Assembly: GCA_947504705.1 (NCBI GenBank)
Contig: CANNIA010000003.1
Coordinates: 1 to 64,000, forward strand
DNA: 64,000 bases
Source: Paracoccaceae bacterium
GTDB taxonomy: Bacteria > Pseudomonadota > Alphaproteobacteria > Rhodobacterales > Rhodobacteraceae
Direction: 5' to 3'
Shown here piece after piece: positions 25,400-34,159 of the stretch. Made by a program: the position numbers and the translations under genes. The stretch's first letter is position 1, and each line of letters opens with the position of its first letter. Under the pieces are notes generated by a model. It saw nothing but the letters and a program-made list of their open reading frames with translations, had not been told where the DNA came from and ran no database searches.

Positions 25400-26041
25400 A
25401 TGCGGACACTGCTTTTGTTTGGTGACAGCAACACCCATGGGACGACGCCGGTCTTGGACCTTGGCGCATCGGATCGGTTTCCGCGTGCGGAGCGGTGGTC
25501 GTCGCGGCTGGCAGGGCTGTTGCCCGATTGGGAGGTGATCGCTGAAGGTCATCCCGGGCGGACCACGGTGCATGACGATCCGATCGAGGGTGCGCATCGC
25601 AATGGGTTGACGGTGTTGCCGTCGCTTTTGGAGAGCCATCGGCCGATTGATGTAGTCCTGATCATGCTGGGCACCAATGACCTGAAAGGGCGGTTTTCGG
25701 TCAATGCGGGCGATATTGCCCTGTCGCTGGAGCGGTTGGTGCGGTTGGTCAAGGTCTCGGGGTCGGGGCCGGAGGGGGGCGCACCGGGGGTTTTGCTGGT
25801 CGCACCGCCGCCGATCATCGAGGTGGGCTGTCTGGCCAGCATGTTTGCCGGGGGGGCCGCGAAGTCACGGGCGCTGGCGGCTGAGGTTGCTGCTGGGGCA
25901 GGGCGCGCTGAGGTGCCGTTTCTGGATGCGGGGCAGGTGGTTCAGGTCTCGCCCATTGACGGCATCCATTATGACGCGGCAGCGAATGCCCCCTTGGCCG
26001 AAGCCATTGCCGACGCCATCCGCCAGCATTTCCCGGCTTAG
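25400..26041 (+). CDS. SGNH/GDSL-family hydrolase
   Basis: 213 residues with all four SGNH blocks: nucleophile Ser in LLLFGDSNTHG, the Gly block EGHPGRTT, the Asn block MLGTNDLKG, and the catalytic Asp/His in SPIDGIHYD. No signal peptide, so cytoplasmic. The sequence resembles arylesterase-type SGNH proteins; substrate unknown. Its last 4 bp overlap the stop of the convergent GlxA-type regulator. Confidence 0.9.
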   Translation: MRTLLLFGDSNTHGTTPVLDLGASDRFPRAERWSSRLAGLLPDWEVIAEGHPGRTTVHDDPIEGAHRNGLTVLPSLLESHRPIDVVLIMLGTNDLKGRFSVNAGDIALSLERLVRLVKVSGSGPEGGAPGVLLVAPPPIIEVGCLASMFAGGAAKSRALAAEVAAGAGRAEVPFLDAGQVVQVSPIDGIHYDAAANAPLAEAIADAIRQHFPA

Positions 26042-27054
26042 GCCGCTCCGCGCGCCAGCCTTGAATAGCGGCGGCGGTAATCCTGTGGCGTCATCCCGGC
26101 GATCTTGCGGAACATCCGGCGAAAGGCGGCGGGGTCCTGATAGCCGACGCCAAATGACACATCGTCAATCGGGTCGTCCGAGGCTTCAAGCCCCTGCTTG
26201 GCCTCTTCGATCCGCATCTCGACCACATAATCGATGGGCGCACGGCCCGTGGCGGCCTTGAAACGGCGGGCGAAGGTGCGGGCCTTCAGGCCGGAAAGCG
26301 CCGTCATCCGCTGCACCGGGTTTTCCAGGTGATAGTTCTGCGCGATCCATTCCTGACAGGCCCCGATCGCCCCATCCTCGACCCCCGAGTGCCGGTTCAT
26401 CGCGGCATAGGGCAGTTGTCCGCCTTCATGCCCGGCCAGTAGATGCACCTTGGCGGTCTGGCGCGCCACGTCCGGCCCACAGAACCGGCGGATCACATGC
26501 AGGACCAACTCGTTCCACGAGGTGACCCCGCCTGCGGTGATGATCCCCTCGGCCTCATGCGTCAGGCACAGGATGCTGTCGCGCTGAAACCGCGCCTTGG
26601 GGTATTCCTTGGCGAACAACTCGGCATAGGCCCAATGCGAGGCAACCTCACGCCCGTCCAGAAGCCCAGCTTCGGCCAAGACCAAGGCACCCGAGCAGAC
26701 CGAACCGATCAGCACGCCGTGATCATGCAGGCGCTGCAGCCAGTCGCGGTAGACGGCGTAATCCTGACGGGGGACGGAATGGATCGGGCTGTACATGTCG
26801 CAGACCAGCACTGCGTCACATTCGCCCAAGCTTGTCATGCTGGCATGCGGTTCGACCAGCACATTGCCGGGGCAGCGGAAGGGTTTGCCGTCGGAGGATA
26901 CGATCCGCACGTCCAGGCTTTCCGCCCCCGGCGCGCCTGCGACCATGTCCAGAAAGACCGCCCCGGCAGAATAAAGCACGTCATAAAGGCCATAAAGAAT
27001 AGCCGCCGACGAGGTCGGAGCCGCCAAAAGCGCGATTACCGGTTTCCGGGTCAT
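26038..27054 (-). CDS. GlxA-family transcriptional regulator (DJ-1/PfpI + AraC)
   Basis: 338 residues from ATG 27054 (AGGAGCGGACT upstream). Residues ~5-190 form a DJ-1/PfpI-like domain with IGSVCSGALVLAEAGLLDG, where the Cys occupies the nucleophile-elbow position; residues ~235-330 form two AraC helix-turn-helix motifs (LSGLKARTFARRFKAATG and VSFGVGYQDPAAFRRMFRK). The family includes activators of carnitine, arginine and choline catabolism. It is transcribed divergently from the FAD oxidoreductase across 97 bp, so that gene is its most likely target. The gap contains GGAC/GTCC half-sites around 27077-27090. Confidence 0.92.
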   Translation of the reverse strand: MTRKPVIALLAAPTSSAAILYGLYDVLYSAGAVFLDMVAGAPGAESLDVRIVSSDGKPFRCPGNVLVEPHASMTSLGECDAVLVCDMYSPIHSVPRQDYAVYRDWLQRLHDHGVLIGSVCSGALVLAEAGLLDGREVASHWAYAELFAKEYPKARFQRDSILCLTHEAEGIITAGGVTSWNELVLHVIRRFCGPDVARQTAKVHLLAGHEGGQLPYAAMNRHSGVEDGAIGACQEWIAQNYHLENPVQRMTALSGLKARTFARRFKAATGRAPIDYVVEMRIEEAKQGLEASDDPIDDVSFGVGYQDPAAFRRMFRKIAGMTPQDYRRRYSRLARGAA

Positions 27055-27151
27055 AGTCCGCTCCTGTCCAATCAGGACCGATAGTGTCCGCTTGGCCACT
27101 TAGCACAAGGAAAATCTCTGCCATGGTGGGGTCAACCAAGGAGGACTGATC

Positions 27152-28519
27152 ATGACCACTGACATCGCTGCACGCCTGATACGCCCGGCGACAGCCGAAT
27201 ACGACAAGGCGCGGATGGTCTGGAACGCCATGATCGACCGCTATCCTGCGGCCATCCTGCGCTGTGCTTCGGTTCAGGATATTCAGGCGGGGCTGGCCTA
27301 TGCGCGGTCCCAGGGACTTGCCGTTTCCATCAAGGGCGGCGGGCACAACGTCGCGGGCCATGCTGTGGGCGAGGGGGCTTTGATGCTGGACCTTGGCGGC
27401 ATGCGCGGGGTGACGGTTGATCCAACCCGCCGCATCGCCTGGGTTGAAGGCGGGGCGATCTGGGCCGATGTGGACAGTGCCACGCAGGTGCATGGGTTGG
27501 CGGTGCCGGGCGGGTTGATATCCGAAACCGGGGTCGGGGGGCTGACGCTTTCGGGCGGGGTTGGCTGGCTGCGCTCGCGCCATGGGTTGACGATCGACAA
27601 TCTGCTGGCCGCCGATGTGGTCACCGCTGACGGAGAGGTGATCCGCACCGATGCCAGCCATCACCCCGATCTTCTTTGGGCGCTGAAGGGTGGGGGCGGC
27701 AATTTCGGTGTCGTGGCGCGGTTCTGTTTCCAGCTGCACCTGGTCGGGCCGGAGGTCATGTTCTGCGCGCCGATCTATCCGGCCTCTGCCGGGATCGGGC
27801 CGATCAAGGTCTGGCGCGATTTCATCAGCCAGCATTCCGATGATCTGGGATCTTTGGTCGAGTTTTCCACCATCCCGGAAAGCCCCGATTATGACAGCGC
27901 CTATTGGGGCCAGCGCTGCTATACCATCGCCGCAGTCTTTGCGGGCGATGCGGCGGAGGGGGAGCGTCTGGTCGAACCCCTGCGCAATCTGGGGCCTAAG
28001 GCGGCGGACTTCTCGGGCATCATGCCCTATGCGACGGTGCAGACCCTGTTTGATGCGCTGATGCCGACGGGCGCTTACCGCTGCTATTGGAAAAGCCACC
28101 TTCTTGCGAAGCTGACCGACGAGATGATCGCGGAAGCCCTGCAGAACGCTGTCGACAATCCGTCTGACCGTTCGATCTCGTCCATCTGGAGCTTCGGTGG
28201 GGCGACAGCGCGGGTTCCGGCCGAGGCGACGGCATTCGGGTCGCGCGATTTCGGCTGGATGTATTCGCTGGATTCGGTCTGGGAGAAGCCGGAAGATGAC
28301 CAGAAGGTCCGGGGCTTCACCCGTGCCGCCTGGGACCGCTTTCGCCGCCATGCGTTGGACGGGCGGCTTTACCTGAACTTCGCCGGGCAGGATGAAGACA
28401 GCGCCGAGCTGACCCGCACCGCCCTTGGCCGCAACTTTGCCCGGTTGGCCAAGATCAAGGTCAGCTATGACCCCGGCAACATGTTCTGCTTCAACCAGAA
28501 CATCCCGCCCGCAGCCTGA
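27152..28519 (+). CDS. FAD-linked oxidase, BBE-like (berberine bridge type)
   Basis: 455 residues. The N-terminal PCMH FAD domain has SIKGGGHNVAGHAVG, where the His is the usual 8-alpha covalent FAD attachment site, and ETGVGGLTLSGGVGWLRSR; the position that is Cys in bicovalent family members is Thr/Gly here, so single attachment is expected. The C-terminal BBE segment is YDPGNMFCFNQNIPP. These enzymes oxidise sugars or secondary metabolites with O2 or another acceptor; the substrate is unknown. ATG 27152 has AAGGAGGACTGATC upstream. Confidence 0.9.
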   Translation: MTTDIAARLIRPATAEYDKARMVWNAMIDRYPAAILRCASVQDIQAGLAYARSQGLAVSIKGGGHNVAGHAVGEGALMLDLGGMRGVTVDPTRRIAWVEGGAIWADVDSATQVHGLAVPGGLISETGVGGLTLSGGVGWLRSRHGLTIDNLLAADVVTADGEVIRTDASHHPDLLWALKGGGGNFGVVARFCFQLHLVGPEVMFCAPIYPASAGIGPIKVWRDFISQHSDDLGSLVEFSTIPESPDYDSAYWGQRCYTIAAVFAGDAAEGERLVEPLRNLGPKAADFSGIMPYATVQTLFDALMPTGAYRCYWKSHLLAKLTDEMIAEALQNAVDNPSDRSISSIWSFGGATARVPAEATAFGSRDFGWMYSLDSVWEKPEDDQKVRGFTRAAWDRFRRHALDGRLYLNFAGQDEDSAELTRTALGRNFARLAKIKVSYDPGNMFCFNQNIPPAA

Positions 28520-28538
28520 GGCCTGACAAGAGGATACC

Positions 28539-29177
28539 ATGCAAGAACGCTATAGCCTGCACGAAGCCTTCCGCGCCAAGCCGGTCGAGGACACCCGCGC
28601 GCTTTATGACGACTGGGCGGAAAGTTACGAACGCGAGAACTTGGTCAAGGGCTACCGGATCCCCTGGATGGGGGCGGCGATGATGGCGCGACATCTGCCC
28701 GCCAAGGCCGGCCCGGTGCTGGACGCCGGTTGCGGCACGGGCCTTGTGGGCGAGGCGCTGAGCGTTCTGGGCTATGGCCCGATTACCGGCTGCGATCTTT
28801 CACCCGGGATGATGGCGCTGGCCCGGTCGTGCGAGGCTTATGCGGAGGTTGTCCTGCAGGACATGTCGCAGCGCTTTCAATGGCCCGACGCGCATTTCGC
28901 TGGTTTTACCTGTATCGGCTGCTTTGGCTCGGCCCATGCCCCCGCCGACAGCTTGCGCGAAATGGTCCGGGTCACACGTCCGGGCGGGATTGGCGTCTTC
29001 ACCCTTCTTGACGCCAACCTTGAAGCGCGCGGCTTTGGCCAAGTTATCCGCGACCTTTCCGACACTGGCGCTTGGCGCATTGTCGACAAGTCCCGGGCCT
29101 TCCGCCCCTATGTCGCGGGCGAGGCCGAGGTGTTGACCAACCTCTTCGCGGTCGAGGTGCTTGGGGGGGACGCCTGA
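28539..29177 (+). CDS. Class I SAM-dependent methyltransferase
   Basis: 212 residues. Motif I is VLDAGCGTGLVGEAL (~64-78), followed by the acidic ITGCDLSPGMMALAR and a post-I region VVLQDMSQRFQWPD. The N-terminal YDDWAESYERE is typical of ubiquinone/small-molecule methyltransferases of the UbiE type. Starts 19 bp after the flavin oxidase stop with AAGAGGATACC before ATG, so the two are co-transcribed; substrate probably related to the oxidase product (inference). Confidence 0.88.
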   Translation: MQERYSLHEAFRAKPVEDTRALYDDWAESYERENLVKGYRIPWMGAAMMARHLPAKAGPVLDAGCGTGLVGEALSVLGYGPITGCDLSPGMMALARSCEAYAEVVLQDMSQRFQWPDAHFAGFTCIGCFGSAHAPADSLREMVRVTRPGGIGVFTLLDANLEARGFGQVIRDLSDTGAWRIVDKSRAFRPYVAGEAEVLTNLFAVEVLGGDA

Positions 29178-29239
29178 AAGACCGGTGGTCCCGAAATCGG
29201 CGCGATGTGGGTCTTTCACCCCTGCTTTGTCGCCAAGGG

Positions 29240-30229
29240 TCAGGCCTCTGCCCCGACAAAAATGATCTCAAAACCCGCCCCGGTTTCGGGCGACAGAAGC
29301 CGGATTTCGGCCCCATGCGCGGCTAGAAGATTGGCCACTATGGTCAGACCCATCCCCGTGCCGCCCGCGTCGCGTCGGGTGGTGAAGAAGGGCTCGAAGA
29401 CATGCGCCCGGTTCCCGGGCGAGATACCCCGACCGTTGTCGGAAACCACCAGCCGGAAGGGTTCGGCCTGCAAGACAACCTCGGAGGCCCCCGCCGCCCC
29501 GGCATTGGACAATAGCTGCTGCAGCAGGATCGTCAGACCCTGCGCGGCCAGCGGCAAGGCCAGCGCGCGCCCGGTGACGACAAGGGCCAGCCCCGGATGC
29601 GCCGCCCGCAACTCCGGCAGCACGTCCATTAACCGGCTGTGCCCGTGGTGCCCCGGCTCGCGCGCCGCCGCCGCCTGCCGCAGCGCCTGCAACTGGCGTT
29701 CCATCTGCGCCCCGGCTTGGGCGATGCTGGCGACAAGGGCCTTGTCGTCACCTTGCAGCGCGGCATCCTCCAAAAGCTCGACCGCCGCGCGGATAGCGGA
29801 CAGGGGGGTCTTCATCTCATGCGTCACATGGTCGGTAAAGCTGCGGATCGTGGCTTCGCGCGCCTGCAACCGGCCTGCCATGTCGAGGACACTCTCCCCC
29901 AGATCGCGGAGTTCGCGGGTGCCGTAATGCGCCAGGGGCTCCGCCCGTGCCATCGGATCGCGCCGCAAGGCCCCGGCGCGTTCGGCCAAAGCCGAGATCG
30001 GGCGCATGAGAAGCCGCGCCAGCAACATCCCCAGCACCATCGTTGCCAGAAGGATCGCGCCCCCCACCAGCACGACGCCCCAGCGATAGCCGATCAGCGG
30101 CCCGATCACGCGCAGGGCGACCAGGCCGACAAACGATAGCCCCAAAGTGCCCAGCAAAGCCCCGCCTAGCACTTGGCCAAGCGAGGGCCGCCATTTCCGC
30201 CTTATCGCCGTTCTGTCTATCCTTGGCAT
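29240..30229 (-). CDS. Sensor histidine kinase (CreC-like)
   Basis: 329 residues. Two membrane segments (~20-45 and ~50-75) with almost no periplasmic loop, a HAMP-like linker (RPISALAERAGALRRDP), the phospho-acceptor His in FTDHVTHEMKTPLSAI, and an ATPase domain with a degenerate N-box (LLQQLLSNAGAAGA), G1 VVSDNGRGI and G2 GGTGMGL. The N-box lacks the usual second Asn (NAxxA in place of NAxKY). It overlaps the response-regulator gene by 13 bp. The short sensor region suggests it detects a membrane or partner-protein signal, possibly the DUF4173 protein encoded first in the operon. Confidence 0.92.
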   Translation of the reverse strand: MPRIDRTAIRRKWRPSLGQVLGGALLGTLGLSFVGLVALRVIGPLIGYRWGVVLVGGAILLATMVLGMLLARLLMRPISALAERAGALRRDPMARAEPLAHYGTRELRDLGESVLDMAGRLQAREATIRSFTDHVTHEMKTPLSAIRAAVELLEDAALQGDDKALVASIAQAGAQMERQLQALRQAAAAREPGHHGHSRLMDVLPELRAAHPGLALVVTGRALALPLAAQGLTILLQQLLSNAGAAGASEVVLQAEPFRLVVSDNGRGISPGNRAHVFEPFFTTRRDAGGTGMGLTIVANLLAAHGAEIRLLSPETGAGFEIIFVGAEA

Positions 30230-30894
30230 GGACCCATCCGCAGGCCTACGCCATGCAGCGTTTCAATCGCATCCGGGCACCCCGCTTCGGCCAGCTTGGC
30301 CCGCAGGTTCCGCAAATGGCTGTCAAGCGTGCGGTCCGAAACCGGGCTGCCCGCGCCCCAGACCTGATCGACCAGCGCAGGTCTTGTGGTCACCCGCTCC
30401 GGCGACTGGATCAGGCTTTTCAGAATGGAAAGTTCAGTTCCGGTCAAGGGAACCTCGGTTTCGTCCACCTTGCAGGCATGCCGCACGGGTTCCAGCGTCA
30501 CCTTTCCGTGGCGCAGCACGGGCGAGGCCGCCCCGCCCCGCGTGCGCTTAAGGATCGCCTTGATCCGGGCAACCAGTTCGCGGGGCGAAAACGGCTTGGT
30601 CACATAGTCGTCGGCCCCAAGTTCAAGGCCAAGCACTCGGTCCAGCTCGTCATCCCGCGCGGTCAGAAAGATGATCGGGACTTCGGACTTGGCGCGGATA
30701 CGGCGGCAAACCTCCAGCCCGTCCAGTTCCGGCAGGCCCTGATCCAGCACGATCAGATCCGGGGCCTCGCGCGCGGCCTGCATCAGCGCGGCCTGACCGT
30801 CCGCCGCCGTGACCACGGCAAAGCCCGCGCGGTCCAGCGCGAGCCCCACCAATGACCGCAACTGCGGGTCGTCATCGACGACAAGGATTTTCAT
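30217..30894 (-). CDS. OmpR-family response regulator (CreB-like)
   Basis: 225 residues from ATG 30894. Receiver domain: acidic pocket VVDDDPQ, phospho-acceptor Asp in LIVLDQGLPELDG, Thr in IFLTARDDE, Lys in DDYVTKPFSPREL. The C-terminal winged helix ends RTLDSHLRNLRAKLAEAGCPD plus the IETLHGVGLRM wing. Its ATG overlaps the stop of the upstream DUF4173 gene (ATGA), indicating translational coupling. GGAGAGACC precedes the start. Confidence 0.95.
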   Translation of the reverse strand: MKILVVDDDPQLRSLVGLALDRAGFAVVTAADGQAALMQAAREAPDLIVLDQGLPELDGLEVCRRIRAKSEVPIIFLTARDDELDRVLGLELGADDYVTKPFSPRELVARIKAILKRTRGGAASPVLRHGKVTLEPVRHACKVDETEVPLTGTELSILKSLIQSPERVTTRPALVDQVWGAGSPVSDRTLDSHLRNLRAKLAEAGCPDAIETLHGVGLRMGPCQG

Positions 30895-32384
30895 GGTCTC
30901 TCCGTGACCGGCATCTGGTCCAGATAACGGCGGACCCGCCAGTTCCGAAAGCCCCAATCGCGCCAGCCGTCGATTTTGGGCCCCTCAGCCGGGCATGCGC
31001 CCACGTCAAGACCGGATGGGTAGATTACCCGTACCTCGACGCCCGATGCCATGATCGCCGCCGCCGCTGTCGGACCAAGCCTACAGACATAGGCGCCATC
31101 GAACCGCTCCCGCGTCAAGTTCTCGGTCGCAATAACGGCGGCGAAGTTCACGAAACATGCGGTGTAAAGCGTCGCCACCGTCAGCCCCGCTGTCCGGGTG
31201 ACCAACCAAAGGTTCGTCCGGCCCCGCCAGACCTGCCAGGCGGTCAGCCCCAGCCCTGCCGCGACGAGCCCCATCCAGATCGCCGAATGCAGGCGCAGAT
31301 AGGTCAGACCGAAAGCCTCGACATAAAGCTCTAGCCGCAGAAGCGCCGACAGGACCAGCGCGACATTCTGCGCCAGCCACAGCAGCAGCAACCAGCGCAA
31401 GCCCCGGTCCTCGCGCGCAAAGGGGCGGGCGGCAAGGGCGAAGGTTCCGGCCAGCAGGGCGGTCACCAGCAGCGGATAGGCCCCACGATGGGCATATTGT
31501 GCCGCTGTCATGCCCTCGGGCAAGGTGGCCCCGCCCCAAAGATAGGCGACATCCATCAGCGTCTGCAGCCCAAGGATCGCGTTAAAGACGAAAAGCCCGC
31601 GGGCAACTGACTGCGCGCCGGGGCGCAAACGGGCGGGCAGTGCGGGAAGGGCGGTGGTCAAGGCAGGCGGTGGCACGGCGAAAAGGGGCCAGAGAACCAA
31701 CGCCAACCCCAGCCACAGCAACACACGGCCAATGGTCACCACCCCCTCGCCCCGGATCGCGAAAAGTTCGGACAGCAACTGCGCCAACAGCGGGTTGGCC
31801 AGCAGCAATAGTCCCGCCAGAACCAGCGCCCCGCCCGCCGGAAAGGCCCAGCCCCGCGCCGCCCGCCATTGACCACGCAAGACATCGCTTTGCACCACCA
31901 TCGCGGTCCCGCGGACGCCGTCCCCGATCCCGCGCCAGGGCAGGCTCGCCCAAAGCGCCAGCCCCCGCGCGACAAGCACCCCCGTCCCCCCCCGCGCCCA
32001 CAGGAGGCTCGCCGTCAGCCCGACCGCCAGAAACGCCAGCGACAGGGCCTGCACATAGTCGATGACCGGCAAGGCGGACAGGAACAGCAGAACCGCTGGC
32101 CTCAGCCTTTCCCCCGCAGGCTGGGTCAGAAGGGCCGCCAGAAACACCGCCCCCGCAAAGACGGCAAGCGACAGCCCGACCGCTTGTCCATAGAACAGGA
32201 AATCCCCGAACCCGACCAGAAGCAGGATCGCCGCCGCAGCGCCGCGGCTGTACCGATCCGGGGCCCGCCCGGCCAACCCCCGCCCATTCCCCCGGACCGG
32301 ATCGACCGCCGCGCAATGATCGCTTAGCCACCAGCCATCCATCGCCAGTGCCCTTGGCACCCCGCGCATCACCCAGTCCACCAT
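30891..32384 (-). CDS. DUF4173 polytopic membrane protein coupled to two-component genes
   Basis: 497 residues with about 12 hydrophobic segments. The segment LFVFNAILGLQTLMDVAYLW followed by GGATLPEGMTAAQYAHRGAYP is the core DUF4173/DUF4153 signature. The C-terminal ~80 residues after VNFAAVIATENLTRERFDGA look periplasmic and end GFRNWRVRRYLDQMPV. The gene is first in a three-gene unit with a response regulator (4-bp overlap) and histidine kinase (13-bp overlap). Function of the domain is unknown; the coupling suggests a co-sensor or target of the kinase. The 98 bp upstream before the repeat copy C carry no recognisable promoter. Confidence 0.88.
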   Translation of the reverse strand: MVDWVMRGVPRALAMDGWWLSDHCAAVDPVRGNGRGLAGRAPDRYSRGAAAAILLLVGFGDFLFYGQAVGLSLAVFAGAVFLAALLTQPAGERLRPAVLLFLSALPVIDYVQALSLAFLAVGLTASLLWARGGTGVLVARGLALWASLPWRGIGDGVRGTAMVVQSDVLRGQWRAARGWAFPAGGALVLAGLLLLANPLLAQLLSELFAIRGEGVVTIGRVLLWLGLALVLWPLFAVPPPALTTALPALPARLRPGAQSVARGLFVFNAILGLQTLMDVAYLWGGATLPEGMTAAQYAHRGAYPLLVTALLAGTFALAARPFAREDRGLRWLLLLWLAQNVALVLSALLRLELYVEAFGLTYLRLHSAIWMGLVAAGLGLTAWQVWRGRTNLWLVTRTAGLTVATLYTACFVNFAAVIATENLTRERFDGAYVCRLGPTAAAAIMASGVEVRVIYPSGLDVGACPAEGPKIDGWRDWGFRNWRVRRYLDQMPVTERP

Positions 32385-32482
32385 TTCCTGCCCCTTTCGG
32401 CCCTATCCTGCCGAAAACATGGCCTACCCCCTTCGCAGATCCCTTGCGCGATTTGTGCAGCGCTTGTGCAGATTGCGGCCCC

Positions 32483-32589
32483 TTGGGCTTTCCCTTCCCC
32501 AAATACCCTCGCGCGGAGCGCAAAGCCCGAGCCCCTGCGCGTTCTTCACGCGCGGGGGCGAGACAAAAGGCTTGCGCCGAAGGCGCTCA
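32483..32589 (-). repeat. Composite palindromic intergenic repeat, copy C (reverse)
   Basis: On the minus strand: GAGCGCCTTCGGCGC hairpin, TTTTGTCTCG, GCGCGTGAAGAACGCGC hairpin, then a degenerate GCTCCGCGCGAGG block and GTATTTGGGGAAGGGAAAGC. It shares the GGGGAAGGGAAAGCCC end with copy D rather than with A and B. Confidence 0.75.
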
Positions 32590-32625
32590 ATATGAAAACC
32601 GCCCGAACCCGCGGCCGGGCAATGG

Positions 32626-33021
32626 TCAGCCCCAAAGGCCCAGAAGGCTCAGCAGGTTGCCAACCAGTGCCATCCCGGCCAGCAGGATCGTCGGCGCGAC
32701 TGACAGCATGAAGCCCGCAAAGCGGCTGGAGGGCTTGGTGACATAGGCGCGCCAGTAGACGAACCGCCCGACGATGTAGACTGCGCCAAGTGCTGCCACC
32801 AGCAGGCTCGGCCAATAGACCGCTGCAAGGAACAGCGACGGCAGAAAGGCGACCAGCGTCTCAAGCGTGTTCATATGCACCCGGTGCATCCGCTCGAACC
32901 CCTCATCCCCTGTCATCGCCGGGGCCTTCAAGCCCGATTTCGCCCGGGCATTGCCGGTCAGCTTGCCGAACAGGATGTATTGCAGAACCGCAAGGATCGC
33001 GACGAGTTGGACAAGCTGCAT
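32626..33021 (-). CDS. MAPEG-family membrane protein
   Basis: 131 residues from ATG 33021 (GGAG five bases upstream), which fits the family's ~130-residue length better than upstream starts. Four membrane segments; FERMHRVHMNTLETLVAFLP (~50-69) carries the MAPEG glutathione-site pattern with Arg/His/Asn and Glu, and YIVGRFVYWRAYV follows. The family includes microsomal glutathione transferases and leukotriene-type enzymes; bacterial members probably conjugate glutathione to lipophilic electrophiles (family knowledge). Confidence 0.88.
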   Translation of the reverse strand: MQLVQLVAILAVLQYILFGKLTGNARAKSGLKAPAMTGDEGFERMHRVHMNTLETLVAFLPSLFLAAVYWPSLLVAALGAVYIVGRFVYWRAYVTKPSSRFAGFMLSVAPTILLAGMALVGNLLSLLGLWG

Positions 33022-33136
33022 GAGGTCTCCGATTGGGGTAAGCGCCATTGGGCTGGCGACGATCACTGCCTAATGCAGATCGGTCCTGCAGCGCAACCGG
33101 AAGGGCGGGTTCAGCCCGTCTCTGCCTGCGTCCAAT

Positions 33137-33160
33137 CCCGACAAATCACCCGACAAATCA
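33137..33160. repeat. Tandem 12-bp duplication at the glpR stop codon
   Basis: CCCGACAAATCA occurs twice in tandem (33137-33148, 33149-33160), followed by a partial third (CCCGG). The second copy contains the TGA of glpR (33158-33160). Confidence 0.7.
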
Positions 33161-33919
33161 CCCGGCAACTTGCACGGCCGTGCCCCAGGCCTCGCATTTC
33201 CGCATCAGGTCTGGCGGCAAGGGCTGATCGGTGAACAGCGTCGAGACTTCCGACAGCGACGCCAATCGGGCCGGGGCCGAGCGGTCCAGCTTGGACTGGT
33301 CCATCGTCAGAAAGACCCGGCGCGATTGGTGGATGATCGCCTTCGACACCCTCACCTCGGCCAGATCGAAGTCCAGAAGATCACCGTCACGGTCAAGCGC
33401 AGAAACCCCGATCACCGCGTAATCGACTTTGAACTGTTCAAAGAAATGGGTGGTCAGCTCGCCCACCAACCCGCCATCGGTGCGCCGCAGGGTGCCGCCG
33501 GCCACCACAATCTCGCAGCCCGGATTGGCCACCAGAATGTTGGCGACGTTCATGTTGTTGGTGATGACGGTGATGTTGCGATGTGTCAAAAGCTCGCGCG
33601 CGACGGCCTCGGTCGTGGTGCCAAGGTTCAGGATCAGGCTGCAATTGTCGGGGATCGCCGCCGCACAGGCCTTGGCGATGCCGGCTTTCGCGGTCTCGTT
33701 CATCCGCCGCCGCGCCTCATAACCGATATTGGCGACGCCGGTGCGCAACACTGCTCCGCCATGCACCCGGTCAAGATGGCCCGCATCCGAAAGATCAGAC
33801 AGATCGCGCCGGATCGTCTGCAAGGTCACGTCAAAGCGTTGGGCAAGGTCATCGACCACCACCCGCCCTTCGGCCCGGGCCAGTTCAAGGATTTCGCTCT
33901 GTCGGAAATTCAGCGCCAT
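33158..33919 (-). CDS. glpR: DeoR-family regulator of glycerol metabolism
   Basis: 253 residues. The N-terminal winged helix-turn-helix contains VVVDDLAQRFDVTLQTIRRD, and the C-terminal DeoRC sugar-phosphate sensor has SLILNLGTTTEAVARELL, VAGGTLRRTDGGLVG and IGVSALDRDGDLLDFD. It is divergent from glpD across 240 bp. Glycerol-3-phosphate is the expected inducer, releasing repression of the downstream cluster. AGGAACCGGGA precedes ATG 33919. Confidence 0.93.
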   Translation of the reverse strand: MALNFRQSEILELARAEGRVVVDDLAQRFDVTLQTIRRDLSDLSDAGHLDRVHGGAVLRTGVANIGYEARRRMNETAKAGIAKACAAAIPDNCSLILNLGTTTEAVARELLTHRNITVITNNMNVANILVANPGCEIVVAGGTLRRTDGGLVGELTTHFFEQFKVDYAVIGVSALDRDGDLLDFDLAEVRVSKAIIHQSRRVFLTMDQSKLDRSAPARLASLSEVSTLFTDQPLPPDLMRKCEAWGTAVQVAG

Positions 33920-34067
33920 TCCCGGTTCCTTTTTCTTCGCAACCCGCGTTTTGGCTTTCTGCCACGAGATGGCGCGCCTGTCAGCGGAATTTTCGGATCT
34001 GAAGTCGCGCGGCGTTTTGCGTTTTCAGAACCTATCGCCCAGATTGTGGAAGGGAAGCACTGGAAAG

Positions 34068-34098
34068 TTCGCTTTTTCATGAAGCGCGCTCAAACGAA
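34068..34098. promoter_or_regulatory. Possible GlpR operator half-sites
   Basis: TTCG (34068-34071) and CGAA (34095-34098) face each other around CGCTT-TTTCATG-AAGCG in the glpR-glpD gap. DeoR/GlpR operators typically contain inverted TTCG/CGAA. The spacing here is wide, so the assignment is tentative. Confidence 0.3.
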
Positions 34099-34159
34099 AG
34101 AATTGCATTGACGACTCTGTGACAATTGGCGCAGTTTCCGCGCCGGGGGAGAAAACAAC

